Positions 62,901-64,000 of a stretch of 64,000 nt of DNA are shown here, one piece after another. Every line of letters starts with the position of its first letter. Position 1 is the first letter of the stretch. The stretch comes from Paguma larvata. Lineage: Eukaryota > Chordata > Mammalia > Carnivora > Viverridae. The translations under genes were made by a program, and so were the position numbers. The notes beneath the pieces are model-generated. The model was not told where the DNA came from and did no database searches. It worked only from the letters and a program-made list of their open reading frames with translations. The stretch is from NCBI GenBank assembly GCA_030068075.1, contig CM057843.1, positions 13,162,001 through 13,226,000 of the forward strand, in the 5' to 3' direction.

Positions 62901-63590
62901 GACAGCCAGCATTGAGTCTTCCAGGGAGGAGCCAAGATCACATCCATCTGGCCTGCCCCGCGGCGAGGATGGACGGAGACCCCGCACGGAGCGCGTGTGA
63001 CAGGGGCACTCAGCACCGCTCTTCCCTCCACATGCAGGCGGGAGGTGCAGGACTACGTCCCGGCCCAGCTCTACCACACCGTGGCCGGCTCGGCGTGGCT
63101 CGGCCTGCTCGGCCAGCACCGGCAGCAGACACAGGCGCTCAGCCCCCACCAGGCCCGGGCCCAGTTTCTGGGTAAGAGTCTGGGGCTGGGGGGAGATGAC
63201 GGGGCGCTCTACGGCAGAGGGGGCCCTGGAGGGCGGGGCCGGAGGCACTTTTTTCTTCGCACAGAGGCCTTTTCGGTGCTAGCCAGGCTGAGCACCTGCC
63301 GGGAAAGGACAGGGCTCTAGGTGGCCCTGGGCAGCTGGGGCGGCTGGAGAGGCGGGGGGAGCCCCAGGACGAGGACACACACACTGGACATGGCCCCAGG
63401 GGACACTCGGGCCGTGGCCGCCACGCTGACGGACCGCCCCCCTCTCCCCACGCCAGGCCTCCTCAGCGCCCTTCCCATGTTCGGCTCCTCCTTCTTCTTC
63501 GTCCAGAGCTGCAGCAACGCGGCCGTGCCGGCCCCCTGCATCCTCGCTGTCAACCAGAACGGCCTCAACTTCCTCAGCACCGAGACCCAC
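17354..63590 (+). CDS. MYO15A: MYO15A gene, coding exons 2-64 (unconventional myosin XVA), 3' end outside window
   Basis: MYO15A is the actin motor that carries whirlin, EPS8 and GPSM2/Gi to stereocilia tips in inner-ear hair cells. Its loss causes DFNB3 deafness in people and shaker-2 in mice. I placed 63 coding exons totalling 10302 nt, about 3434 codons; with the two missing exons this approaches the human 3530. Order: lysine-, tyrosine- and proline-rich extension (exon 2); motor with [17 protein letters not shown] and DIYGFE (exons 3-23); IQ neck (24-25); first MyTH4 region (28-33); low-complexity linker (34-42); FERM-like/linker (43-48); SH3 (49-51); second MyTH4 (54-57); FERM (58-64). 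All introns are GT-AG and exon phases chain. Exceptions are exon 2 (one surplus base) and exon 47 (one base short), which break the literal frame. Identification is by extensive match to the human protein recalled from memory. Confidence 0.97.
20069..20071 (+). other. MYO15A: In-frame TGA created by the exon 2 frameshift
   Basis: Literal translation from 17354 ends here after 905 codons. The frame used by the rest of the exon is open across this point. Confidence 0.95.
20904..22941 (+). other. MYO15A: MYO15A intron 2 (contains a candidate alternative first exon)
   Basis: 2.0 kb between donor AAG|GTATGAG and acceptor CTCCCAG|ATGCAC. A CpG-dense patch occupies about 21560-21850 and includes the candidate exon at 21722-21871. 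The rest is GT-rich unique sequence with no other clear feature. Confidence 0.8.
21722..21871 (+). CDS. Candidate alternative first coding exon of MYO15A (50 codons, splices in frame to exon 3)
   Basis: An ATG in strong context (GGCCATGG) opens 50 codons beginning [20 protein letters not shown] and ending ALLTLEY. A consensus donor TAC|GTGAGTG follows. Length 150 leaves phase 0, exactly what exon 3 needs, so the product would be 50 new residues followed by MHSIRNLP and the motor. The same frame is open back to an ATG at 21584. The surrounding 300 bp is CpG-dense, as a promoter would be. I recall that a third mouse Myo15 isoform with its own first exon has been reported from cochlear transcriptomes, but cannot tell whether it is this one. 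It could be a chance open frame in GC-rich DNA. Confidence 0.4.
22942..23024 (+). CDS. MYO15A: MYO15A exon 3; contains ATG used by the exon-2-skipping isoform
   Basis: Acceptor CTCTCCCAG|ATGCAC. Begins with [12 protein letters not shown] and ends MTQLE with a split codon. The first codon is ATG, so transcripts lacking exon 2 can start here (short isoform). Confidence 0.95.
23615..23678 (+). CDS. MYO15A: MYO15A exon 4, motor domain start
   Basis: Acceptor TTCCAG|AGACCTC; encodes [18 protein letters not shown], then LIY; donor TAC|GTAAGT. MIR-type repeats occupy about 23190-23330 and 23440-23560 in the preceding intron. Confidence 0.96.
24391..24500 (+). CDS. MYO15A: MYO15A exon 5, motor domain
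   Basis: Encodes [20 protein letters not shown] to ALGENPP, the myosin 'SVNPY' segment ahead of the P-loop. Donor CCC|GTGAGT. Confidence 0.97.
24768..24842 (+). CDS. MYO15A: MYO15A exon 6, motor domain
   Basis: Encodes [20 protein letters not shown] then CIII, leading directly into the P-loop; donor CAG|GTGAGC. Confidence 0.97.
25045..25135 (+). CDS. MYO15A: MYO15A exon 7, P-loop GESGSGKT
   Basis: Carries the ATP-binding Walker A motif GESGSGKT and the helix after it, [19 protein letters not shown], ending VMQQ in phase 0. The consensus donor CAG|GTGAGT opens a 3.5 kb intron. Confidence 0.98.
27022..27244 (-). mobile_element. Carnivore SINE, reverse, with 10-bp target-site duplication
   Basis: A full-length copy in MYO15A intron 7. 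Duplicate CCCATCCAGG at 27012-27021 and 27245-27254. Confidence 0.96.
28022..28176 (+). mobile_element. Carnivore SINE fragment, forward, 5'-truncated with A-tail
   Basis: Begins in the B-box region (GTGAGTTCGAGCCCCG), runs through 'CAGCTCAGAGCCTGGAGCCT' and CT-rich sequence, and ends in a 16-17-base A run. It is the only forward copy recognised. Confidence 0.88.
28676..28681 (+). CDS. MYO15A: MYO15A exon 8, six-base microexon (Ile-Lys)
   Basis: Without this exon the motor would read VMQQ-ILEATP, two residues shorter than human QQIKILEATP. Exactly six bases, ATAAAG (Ile-Lys), sit between an AG acceptor with a long pyrimidine tract and a GT donor (GAAG|ATAAAG|GTACTT). They fill the gap in phase 0. 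The residues fall in loop 1 next to the nucleotide pocket. I recall exon 8 being described as alternatively spliced in human and mouse. Confidence 0.85.
29007..29110 (+). CDS. MYO15A: MYO15A exon 9, switch I (NDNSSRFGK)
   Basis: Begins [19 protein letters not shown] and contains the switch I motif NDNSSRFGK; donor AGG|GTGAGT. Confidence 0.97.
29239..29302 (+). CDS. MYO15A: MYO15A exon 10, motor domain
   Basis: Encodes [20 protein letters not shown] plus Gln; phase 0 donor CAG|GTGGGC. Confidence 0.97.
29475..29860 (+). mobile_element. L2 LINE relic
   Basis: 'CCTCAGGACCTTTGCACCT', 'TCTCCTCCAAGTCCTCCCGGAAATGTCA' and 'GTGGGCTCCATGAGGTTGGGACTTCTGTCT' are in L2 order. Confidence 0.75.
30228..30341 (+). 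CDS. MYO15A: MYO15A exon 11, motor domain
   Basis: Encodes [20 protein letters not shown] to TYYYLNQ, containing the conserved myosin NERNYHIFY motif. An L2 relic (about 29475-29860) lies in the preceding intron. Confidence 0.97.
30860..31021 (+). CDS. MYO15A: MYO15A exon 12, motor domain
   Basis: Begins [15 protein letters not shown] and ends [13 protein letters not shown]. Phase 0 on both sides. A MIR element (about 30590-30725) lies upstream. Confidence 0.97.
31181..31857 (-). mobile_element. Degenerate L1 fragment, internally deleted
   Basis: An AT-rich island in intron 12. 'CTTATTGACGTATGAGAGCTCTTTATATATG', 'GTGTGAGGTAGGAATCCAATTCC' and 'CAGACTGTTTTAATTATCGTAGCTTTATAG' match the complement of the L1 ORF2/3' region. 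No open frame survives. Confidence 0.75.
31483..31520. repeat. (GT)n microsatellite
   Basis: About 15 uninterrupted GT units, then CTGTGTGT, inside the L1 relic. Confidence 0.95.
31858..32064 (-). mobile_element. Carnivore SINE, reverse
   Basis: Complete body from TTTTTTAAATGTTTTATTTATTTTTGAGAG to CCACCCAGGAGCCCC, inserted at the end of the L1 relic. Confidence 0.94.
32065..32270 (-). mobile_element. Carnivore SINE, reverse, ends 78 bp before exon 13
   Basis: A second, more diverged copy in direct tandem with the previous one. It has an extended GA body and a head ending GCCACCCAGGCATCCC. Confidence 0.92.
32349..32462 (+). CDS. MYO15A: MYO15A exon 13, motor domain
   Basis: Acceptor CGCGTAG|ACAGAC; encodes [20 protein letters not shown] to AITFKVT. 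The preceding intron is an L1 plus double-SINE block ending about 80 bp from this acceptor. Confidence 0.96.
32939..32997 (+). CDS. MYO15A: MYO15A exon 14, motor domain
   Basis: Encodes [19 protein letters not shown] with a split Arg. L2-like sequence (about 32520-32760) lies in the preceding intron. Confidence 0.97.
33080..33203 (+). CDS. MYO15A: MYO15A exon 15, switch II (DIYGFE)
   Basis: Encodes [20 protein letters not shown] and ends with [12 protein letters not shown], the switch II motif at the junction to exon 16. Confidence 0.97.
33453..33548 (+). CDS. MYO15A: MYO15A exon 16, motor domain relay region
   Basis: Encodes [20 protein letters not shown] to FQEEQ, the relay helix region; donor CAG|GTGGGC opens the minisatellite-bearing intron. 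Confidence 0.97.
33876..34665. repeat. 14-copy minisatellite, 57-bp period, MYO15A intron 16
   Basis: The core GGGACCTGGGCGGGGCCA recurs at 33878, 33936, 33997, 34055, 34112, 34169, 34227, 34284, 34341, 34398, 34455, 34512, 34572 and 34632. Spacing is 57-61 bp, mostly exactly 57. Units differ by point changes and G-run length. Because 57 is a multiple of three, long repetitive frames open on both strands; these are not genes. Confidence 0.97.
34683..34814 (+). CDS. MYO15A: MYO15A exon 17, motor domain
   Basis: Encodes [20 protein letters not shown] to DDQCCFPQ, only 18 bp downstream of the minisatellite. Acceptor CCCACAG|GAGGAG. Confidence 0.97.
35338..35463 (+). CDS. MYO15A: MYO15A exon 18, motor domain
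   Basis: Encodes [20 protein letters not shown] to AGKVTYQ. Phase 0 on both sides. Confidence 0.97.
36158..36235 (+). CDS. MYO15A: MYO15A exon 19, motor domain
   Basis: Encodes [20 protein letters not shown] then VRSRTR. A MIR element sits in the preceding intron (about 35570-35690). Confidence 0.97.
37021..37169 (+). CDS. MYO15A: MYO15A exon 20, loop 2 / actin-binding region
   Basis: Encodes [20 protein letters not shown] to LLDLVEKME with a split Arg. This is the variable loop 2 segment that contacts actin. Confidence 0.97.
37287..37332 (+). CDS. MYO15A: MYO15A exon 21, motor domain (RCLKPN)
   Basis: A 46-bp exon encoding [15 protein letters not shown], with the invariant myosin RCLKPN motif. 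Confidence 0.97.
37521..37645 (+). CDS. MYO15A: MYO15A exon 22, SH1 helix/converter region
   Basis: Encodes [20 protein letters not shown] to VFIDR (split). Donor ACAG|GTACAT; reading past it meets TGA, and the frame resumes in exon 23. Confidence 0.96.
38081..38198 (+). CDS. MYO15A: MYO15A exon 23, converter
   Basis: Encodes [20 protein letters not shown] to YRVGVSK; donor AAG|GTGAGT. Confidence 0.97.
38544..38719 (+). CDS. MYO15A: MYO15A exon 24, end of motor and IQ motifs 1-2
   Basis: Begins [20 protein letters not shown]. The light-chain-binding segments [14 protein letters not shown] and [12 protein letters not shown] follow. Confidence 0.97.
39239..39323 (+). CDS. MYO15A: MYO15A exon 25, IQ-like motif 3
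   Basis: Encodes [20 protein letters not shown] to YLK, with a weak donor AAG|GTCAGG. Confidence 0.96.
40014..40067 (+). CDS. MYO15A: MYO15A exon 26, 18-codon charged lever-arm exon
   Basis: Encodes [18 protein letters not shown], an alternating Arg/Glu run predicted as a stiff single helix extending the neck. Symmetric phase 0 lets it be skipped without frame change, and I recall exon 26 being alternatively spliced in human. Confidence 0.94.
40162..40243 (+). CDS. MYO15A: MYO15A exon 27
   Basis: Encodes [20 protein letters not shown] to LLQAAA; donor CAG|GTACTT. Confidence 0.96.
40331..40461 (+). CDS. MYO15A: MYO15A exon 28, lead-in to first MyTH4
   Basis: Encodes [18 protein letters not shown] and, later, [14 protein letters not shown]; donor AAG|GTAAAG. 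Confidence 0.96.
40944..41039 (+). CDS. MYO15A: MYO15A exon 29, first MyTH4 domain
   Basis: Encodes [20 protein letters not shown] to AVSVFKL. Phase 0 on both sides. Confidence 0.96.
41040..42039 (+). other. MYO15A: MYO15A intron 29
   Basis: Contains a 16-base G run at 41160-41175 and an old interspersed repeat at about 41590-41790. No exon seen. Confidence 0.7.
42040..42275 (+). CDS. MYO15A: MYO15A exon 30, first MyTH4 domain
   Basis: Encodes [20 protein letters not shown] to SKYLL plus a split Lys. The acceptor GGCCCAG|ATCCTG has a purine-rich, weak polypyrimidine tract, but phase and protein match fix the start. Confidence 0.95.
42276..43646 (+). other. MYO15A: MYO15A intron 30 (1.4 kb)
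   Basis: Holds a MIR head (about 42555-42620, GGTTCGAATCC), a perfect 15-bp hairpin (42631-42662), a GAC/GAT-rich run, a second MIR (42750-42900) and a degenerate tandem-like CT-rich stretch (about 43330-43600). Confidence 0.75.
42631..42662. repeat. Perfect 15-bp inverted repeat with 2-nt loop
   Basis: ATTATCAATAGCATC, then CT, then its exact reverse complement GATGCTATTGATAAT; followed by a GAC/GAT-rich run. Confidence 0.97.
43647..43828 (+). CDS. MYO15A: MYO15A exon 31, first MyTH4 domain
   Basis: Encodes [20 protein letters not shown] to LDVGCFN with a split Gly. Confidence 0.97.
44153..44225 (+). CDS. MYO15A: MYO15A exon 32
   Basis: Encodes [19 protein letters not shown] to ILRH with a split Arg. 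Confidence 0.97.
44397..44648 (-). mobile_element. Young carnivore SINE, reverse, with 11-bp target-site duplication, 34 bp from exon 33
   Basis: Full length with a long T tract, a (GA)n expansion at 44474-44511 and a well-preserved head (CTTAACCGACTGAGCCACCCAG). Duplicate CCCTCATTTCT at 44386-44396 and 44649-44659. Confidence 0.97.
44683..44874 (+). CDS. MYO15A: MYO15A exon 33, end of first MyTH4-FERM-like region
   Basis: Encodes [20 protein letters not shown] to GRGGPR with a split codon. A full-length reverse SINE ends 34 bp before it. Confidence 0.96.
44983..45059 (-). mobile_element. Carnivore SINE head fragment
   Basis: Only the tRNA-derived head is present ('GACGTGGGGCTCAAACTCACAACCC' to 'GAGCCAGCCAGGCACCCC'), lacking body and tail. 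Confidence 0.85.
45185..45345 (+). CDS. MYO15A: MYO15A exon 34, acidic linker
   Basis: Encodes [20 protein letters not shown] to GTATHQ; ends CAAG|GTCAAC. Confidence 0.94.
45453..45547 (+). CDS. MYO15A: MYO15A exon 35, linker
   Basis: Encodes [20 protein letters not shown] to LSYGDA; donor GCG|GTAGGC. Confidence 0.96.
46090..46216 (+). CDS. MYO15A: MYO15A exon 36, linker with KP repeat
   Basis: Encodes [20 protein letters not shown] to PEPKPKPKP. The AAGCCA hexamer is repeated, giving two more Lys-Pro pairs than the human PEPKPIPG I recall. Confidence 0.95.
46440..46507 (+). CDS. MYO15A: MYO15A exon 37, linker
   Basis: Encodes (I)[20 protein letters not shown] then LL. A 17-base G run lies in the preceding intron (46259-46275). 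Confidence 0.96.
46581..46658 (+). CDS. MYO15A: MYO15A exon 38, linker
   Basis: 26 codons, [20 protein letters not shown] to SLPE; phase 0 both sides. Confidence 0.95.
46823..47003 (+). CDS. MYO15A: MYO15A exon 39, proline/lysine-rich linker
   Basis: Encodes [20 protein letters not shown] onward with [13 protein letters not shown] repeats; donor TCCT|GTGAGT. Confidence 0.95.
47087..47219 (+). CDS. MYO15A: MYO15A exon 40
   Basis: Encodes [20 protein letters not shown] to RPEAL with a split Arg. Confidence 0.96.
47553..47658 (+). CDS. MYO15A: MYO15A exon 41
   Basis: Encodes [20 protein letters not shown] to AAGSQ; phase 0 donor CAG|GTGAGG. Confidence 0.96.
47791..47863 (+). CDS. MYO15A: MYO15A exon 42
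   Basis: Encodes [20 protein letters not shown] then GPAP. The following 1.06 kb intron is largely an L2 relic. Confidence 0.94.
48225..48745 (+). mobile_element. L2 LINE relic in MYO15A intron 42
   Basis: 'CTCAGGGCCTTGGCACTTGCTCTGC', 'CACTCAGGTGTTGGCTCAGTG' and a typical 3' segment ending in 'ATGTGGCAAATGAAGG'. Confidence 0.75.
48921..49042 (+). CDS. MYO15A: MYO15A exon 43
   Basis: Encodes [20 protein letters not shown] and [12 protein letters not shown] to RKE. Confidence 0.96.
49142..49168. repeat. 27-base G homopolymer, MYO15A intron 43
   Basis: Uninterrupted G run after CC-GAGGGC. It is G-quadruplex capable and prone to length error in assembly. Confidence 0.95.
49269..49328 (+). CDS. 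MYO15A: MYO15A exon 44
   Basis: Exactly 20 codons, [21 protein letters not shown] 27-base G run lies 100 bp upstream (49142-49168). Confidence 0.97.
49797..49872 (+). CDS. MYO15A: MYO15A exon 45
   Basis: Encodes [20 protein letters not shown] to MKALF with a split Ala. Confidence 0.96.
50226..50341 (+). CDS. MYO15A: MYO15A exon 46
   Basis: Encodes [20 protein letters not shown] to FPAT; acceptor CCCTTAG|CCCAG. Confidence 0.96.
50429..50546 (+). CDS. MYO15A: MYO15A exon 47, one base short (apparent frameshift near 50443)
   Basis: The exon must begin in phase 0 and end in phase 2 (3n+2), but its 118 bases are 3n+1. It starts in frame (GSVGT). After CACGG the expected protein ([19 protein letters not shown]) reads in the next frame. 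Restoring one G in GGCACGGCGTG would give GSVGTGVQ, the sequence known in human. Read literally, the frame runs through the exon junction and stops at TGA 51310-51312 in exon 48, removing SH3, MyTH4-2 and FERM from every isoform. Single-base loss in a G run is typical of assembly error, but a real allele cannot be excluded. Confidence 0.93.
51290..51431 (+). CDS. MYO15A: MYO15A exon 48
   Basis: Encodes [20 protein letters not shown] to ILELKK in the expected frame; donor AAG|GTCAGG. Confidence 0.96.
51753..51864 (+). CDS. MYO15A: MYO15A exon 49, SH3 domain start
   Basis: Encodes [20 protein letters not shown], then [15 protein letters not shown]. This fits the SH3 pattern of ALYDF-like strand, RT loop and GDII. 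Confidence 0.97.
51969..52043 (+). CDS. MYO15A: MYO15A exon 50, SH3 domain
   Basis: Encodes [20 protein letters not shown] then GPDF. Confidence 0.97.
52519..52697 (+). CDS. MYO15A: MYO15A exon 51, SH3 end and alanine-rich linker
   Basis: Encodes [20 protein letters not shown], the SH3 end with GRFPSELV in the place of GxFPxNYV, then an alanine-rich run and GRRRE. Confidence 0.97.
53301..53416 (+). CDS. MYO15A: MYO15A exon 52
   Basis: Encodes [20 protein letters not shown] then [18 protein letters not shown]. Confidence 0.95.
53693..53765 (+). CDS. MYO15A: MYO15A exon 53
   Basis: Encodes [20 protein letters not shown] then CFTK, with a weak donor AAG|GTGCCC. Confidence 0.95.
54029..54101 (+). 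CDS. MYO15A: MYO15A exon 54, second MyTH4 start
   Basis: Encodes [20 protein letters not shown] then DMFL. Confidence 0.97.
54355..54428 (+). CDS. MYO15A: MYO15A exon 55, second MyTH4
   Basis: Encodes [20 protein letters not shown] then HTLLK; MRFMGD is the MyTH4 signature. Confidence 0.97.
54676..54758 (+). CDS. MYO15A: MYO15A exon 56, second MyTH4
   Basis: Encodes [20 protein letters not shown] then TDNTSAK. Confidence 0.97.
54759..56195 (+). other. MYO15A: MYO15A intron 56 (1.4 kb)
   Basis: A MIR-like fragment (about 54890-54985) is followed by a 450-bp old interspersed repeat (about 54990-55460, family not assigned) and a short CA run near 55780. No exon seen. Confidence 0.65.
56196..56326 (+). 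CDS. MYO15A: MYO15A exon 57, second MyTH4 end
   Basis: Encodes [20 protein letters not shown] to TPGLPFQ. Confidence 0.97.
56896..57119 (-). mobile_element. Carnivore SINE, reverse, with (GA)n tract
   Basis: Complete copy in MYO15A intron 57, with pure AG repeats at 56957-56990 and a head ending AGGCGCCCC. Confidence 0.94.
57410..57430. repeat. 21-base C homopolymer, MYO15A intron 57
   Basis: Uninterrupted C run; its true length is uncertain for the same reason as other homopolymers. Confidence 0.95.
57718..57812 (+). CDS. MYO15A: MYO15A exon 58, MyTH4-FERM junction
   Basis: Encodes [20 protein letters not shown] to LRAML. The preceding 1.4 kb intron holds a reverse SINE and a 21-base C run. 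Confidence 0.97.
58060..58137 (+). CDS. MYO15A: MYO15A exon 59, FERM
   Basis: 26 codons, [20 protein letters not shown] then KIKTCT; donor ACC|GTAAGT. Confidence 0.97.
58519..58615 (+). CDS. MYO15A: MYO15A exon 60, FERM
   Basis: Encodes [20 protein letters not shown] to VVTNR. Confidence 0.97.
58925..59125 (-). mobile_element. Carnivore SINE, reverse, nested in another SINE
   Basis: Full copy flanked by TGCATTT at 58918-58924 and 59126-59132. The sequence on each side is the tail and body of an older SINE. Confidence 0.93.
59126..59322 (-). mobile_element. Carnivore SINE, reverse, host of the nested insertion
   Basis: Its T-rich tail (about 58891-58924) is separated from its body by the younger copy. 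The head ends CCGGGCGCCCC. Confidence 0.9.
59818..59978 (+). CDS. MYO15A: MYO15A exon 61, FERM
   Basis: Encodes [20 protein letters not shown] to TMHYNQ. Two nested SINEs lie in the preceding intron. Confidence 0.97.
59979..60999 (+). other. MYO15A: MYO15A intron 61 (1.0 kb)
   Basis: An L2-like pyrimidine-rich stretch is suspected at about 60100-60410. The rest shows no recognisable feature. Confidence 0.5.
61000..61133 (+). CDS. MYO15A: MYO15A exon 62, FERM
   Basis: Encodes [20 protein letters not shown] to YLPS; donor CGT|GTGAGC. Confidence 0.97.
61134..63037 (+). other. MYO15A: MYO15A intron 62 (1.9 kb)
   Basis: An AT-rich old interspersed repeat (about 61530-61920, containing 'GGACCCCAAAGAGCTTTCATG'; family not assigned) and two MIR-type elements (about 62220-62365 and 62765-62900). 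No exon seen. Confidence 0.65.
63038..63171 (+). CDS. MYO15A: MYO15A exon 63, FERM
   Basis: Encodes [20 protein letters not shown] to ARAQFL with a split Gly. Confidence 0.97.
63457..63590 (+). CDS. MYO15A: MYO15A exon 64, FERM (last coding exon in window)
   Basis: Encodes [20 protein letters not shown] to FLSTETH; donor CAC|GTGAGT. Human exons 65-66, about 80 residues with the C-terminal PDZ-binding motif, are beyond the right edge. Confidence 0.97.
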
Positions 63591-64000
63591 GTGAGTGGCC
63601 TGAGCCCAGCCCTGCCCCTCACCCCCCCTCCTCCTCTGCCCCCCTGTGGCTGCGGGACCTGGGGCGACATCTCTTCCCCACCGTGAGCCTCGCTCTTCCG
63701 TCCGTCTGGGACATGGGGATTGTGGAGCCCCGCCCCCCGGGGCTGCAGCGAAGGCAAAACGTCCCCCACGAAAAGCGCTCCAACAGCGCACAGATCTGCT
63801 CAGGCCGCTGTGACCGAGGTCTGCGCGCCGGGGGGCTTCGGCAGCAGACATTCGTCCCTCACTGCTCTGGAGGCCGGAAGTCGGGGACCGAGGTGCCCAT
63901 GGGGGTGGTTTCCTCCGAGGCCTCTTTCCTTGGCCTGCCGATGGCCGCCTTCTCCCCGCGTCCTCACGTGGCCCTTTCTCTGCGTGCACATCCTTGGGTG
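63591..64000 (+). other. MYO15A: MYO15A intron 64 (cut by window edge)
   Basis: An old interspersed repeat begins at about 63795 ('CTCTGGAGGCCGGAAGTC'), related to the one at 11035-11300. No exon 65 sequence is present. Confidence 0.7.

Overview
The window is nuclear DNA from a carnivore, almost certainly a cat-family species. It has split genes with GT-AG introns, mammalian-wide MIR, L2 and L1 debris, and at least ten copies of the tRNA-derived carnivore SINE in its felid form: a head ending in GGCGCC, a CT/GA-rich body and a T/A-rich tail, several with intact target-site duplications. Two adjacent genes, both on the + strand, account for the coding sequence. Their order (DRG2 then MYO15A) matches the conserved mammalian block that is 17p11.2 in human.

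Positions 1-9120 hold the 3' two-thirds of DRG2: nine coding exons (codon 126 to the stop), a 3' UTR and an AATAAA signal. Positions 9121-17353 are intergenic DNA plus the unrecognised MYO15A 5' region, rich in L2, MIR, L1 and SINE. From 17354 to past the right edge lies MYO15A (unconventional myosin XVA, the stereocilia-tip motor of DFNB3 / shaker-2). I placed 63 coding exons, numbered 2 to 64. Exon 2 encodes the giant N-terminal extension. Exons 3-23 encode the motor, 24-25 the IQ neck, 28-33 the first MyTH4 region, 49-51 the SH3, 54-57 the second MyTH4 and 58-64 most of the FERM. The last two exons, with the C-terminal PDZ ligand, are outside. The phases of 61 exons chain perfectly.

The two exceptions are the main anomalies. 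Exon 2 carries one surplus base near 20021 (TGA at 20069), and exon 47 lacks one base near 50443 (premature TGA at 51310 in exon 48). They are opposite in sign and lie in GC-rich or G-run contexts. Everything else is intact, so assembly error is the likeliest cause, but a real lesion would predict deafness.

Other notable points: a six-base microexon (exon 8, Ile-Lys) found from a two-residue gap in the motor; an undocumented-looking 50-codon first-exon candidate at 21722-21871 in intron 2 that splices in frame to exon 3; a 14-copy 57-bp minisatellite in intron 16; a SINE inserted 34 bp from the exon 33 acceptor; and a perfect 15-bp hairpin in intron 30. Comparisons with human proteins were made from memory, without alignment software.
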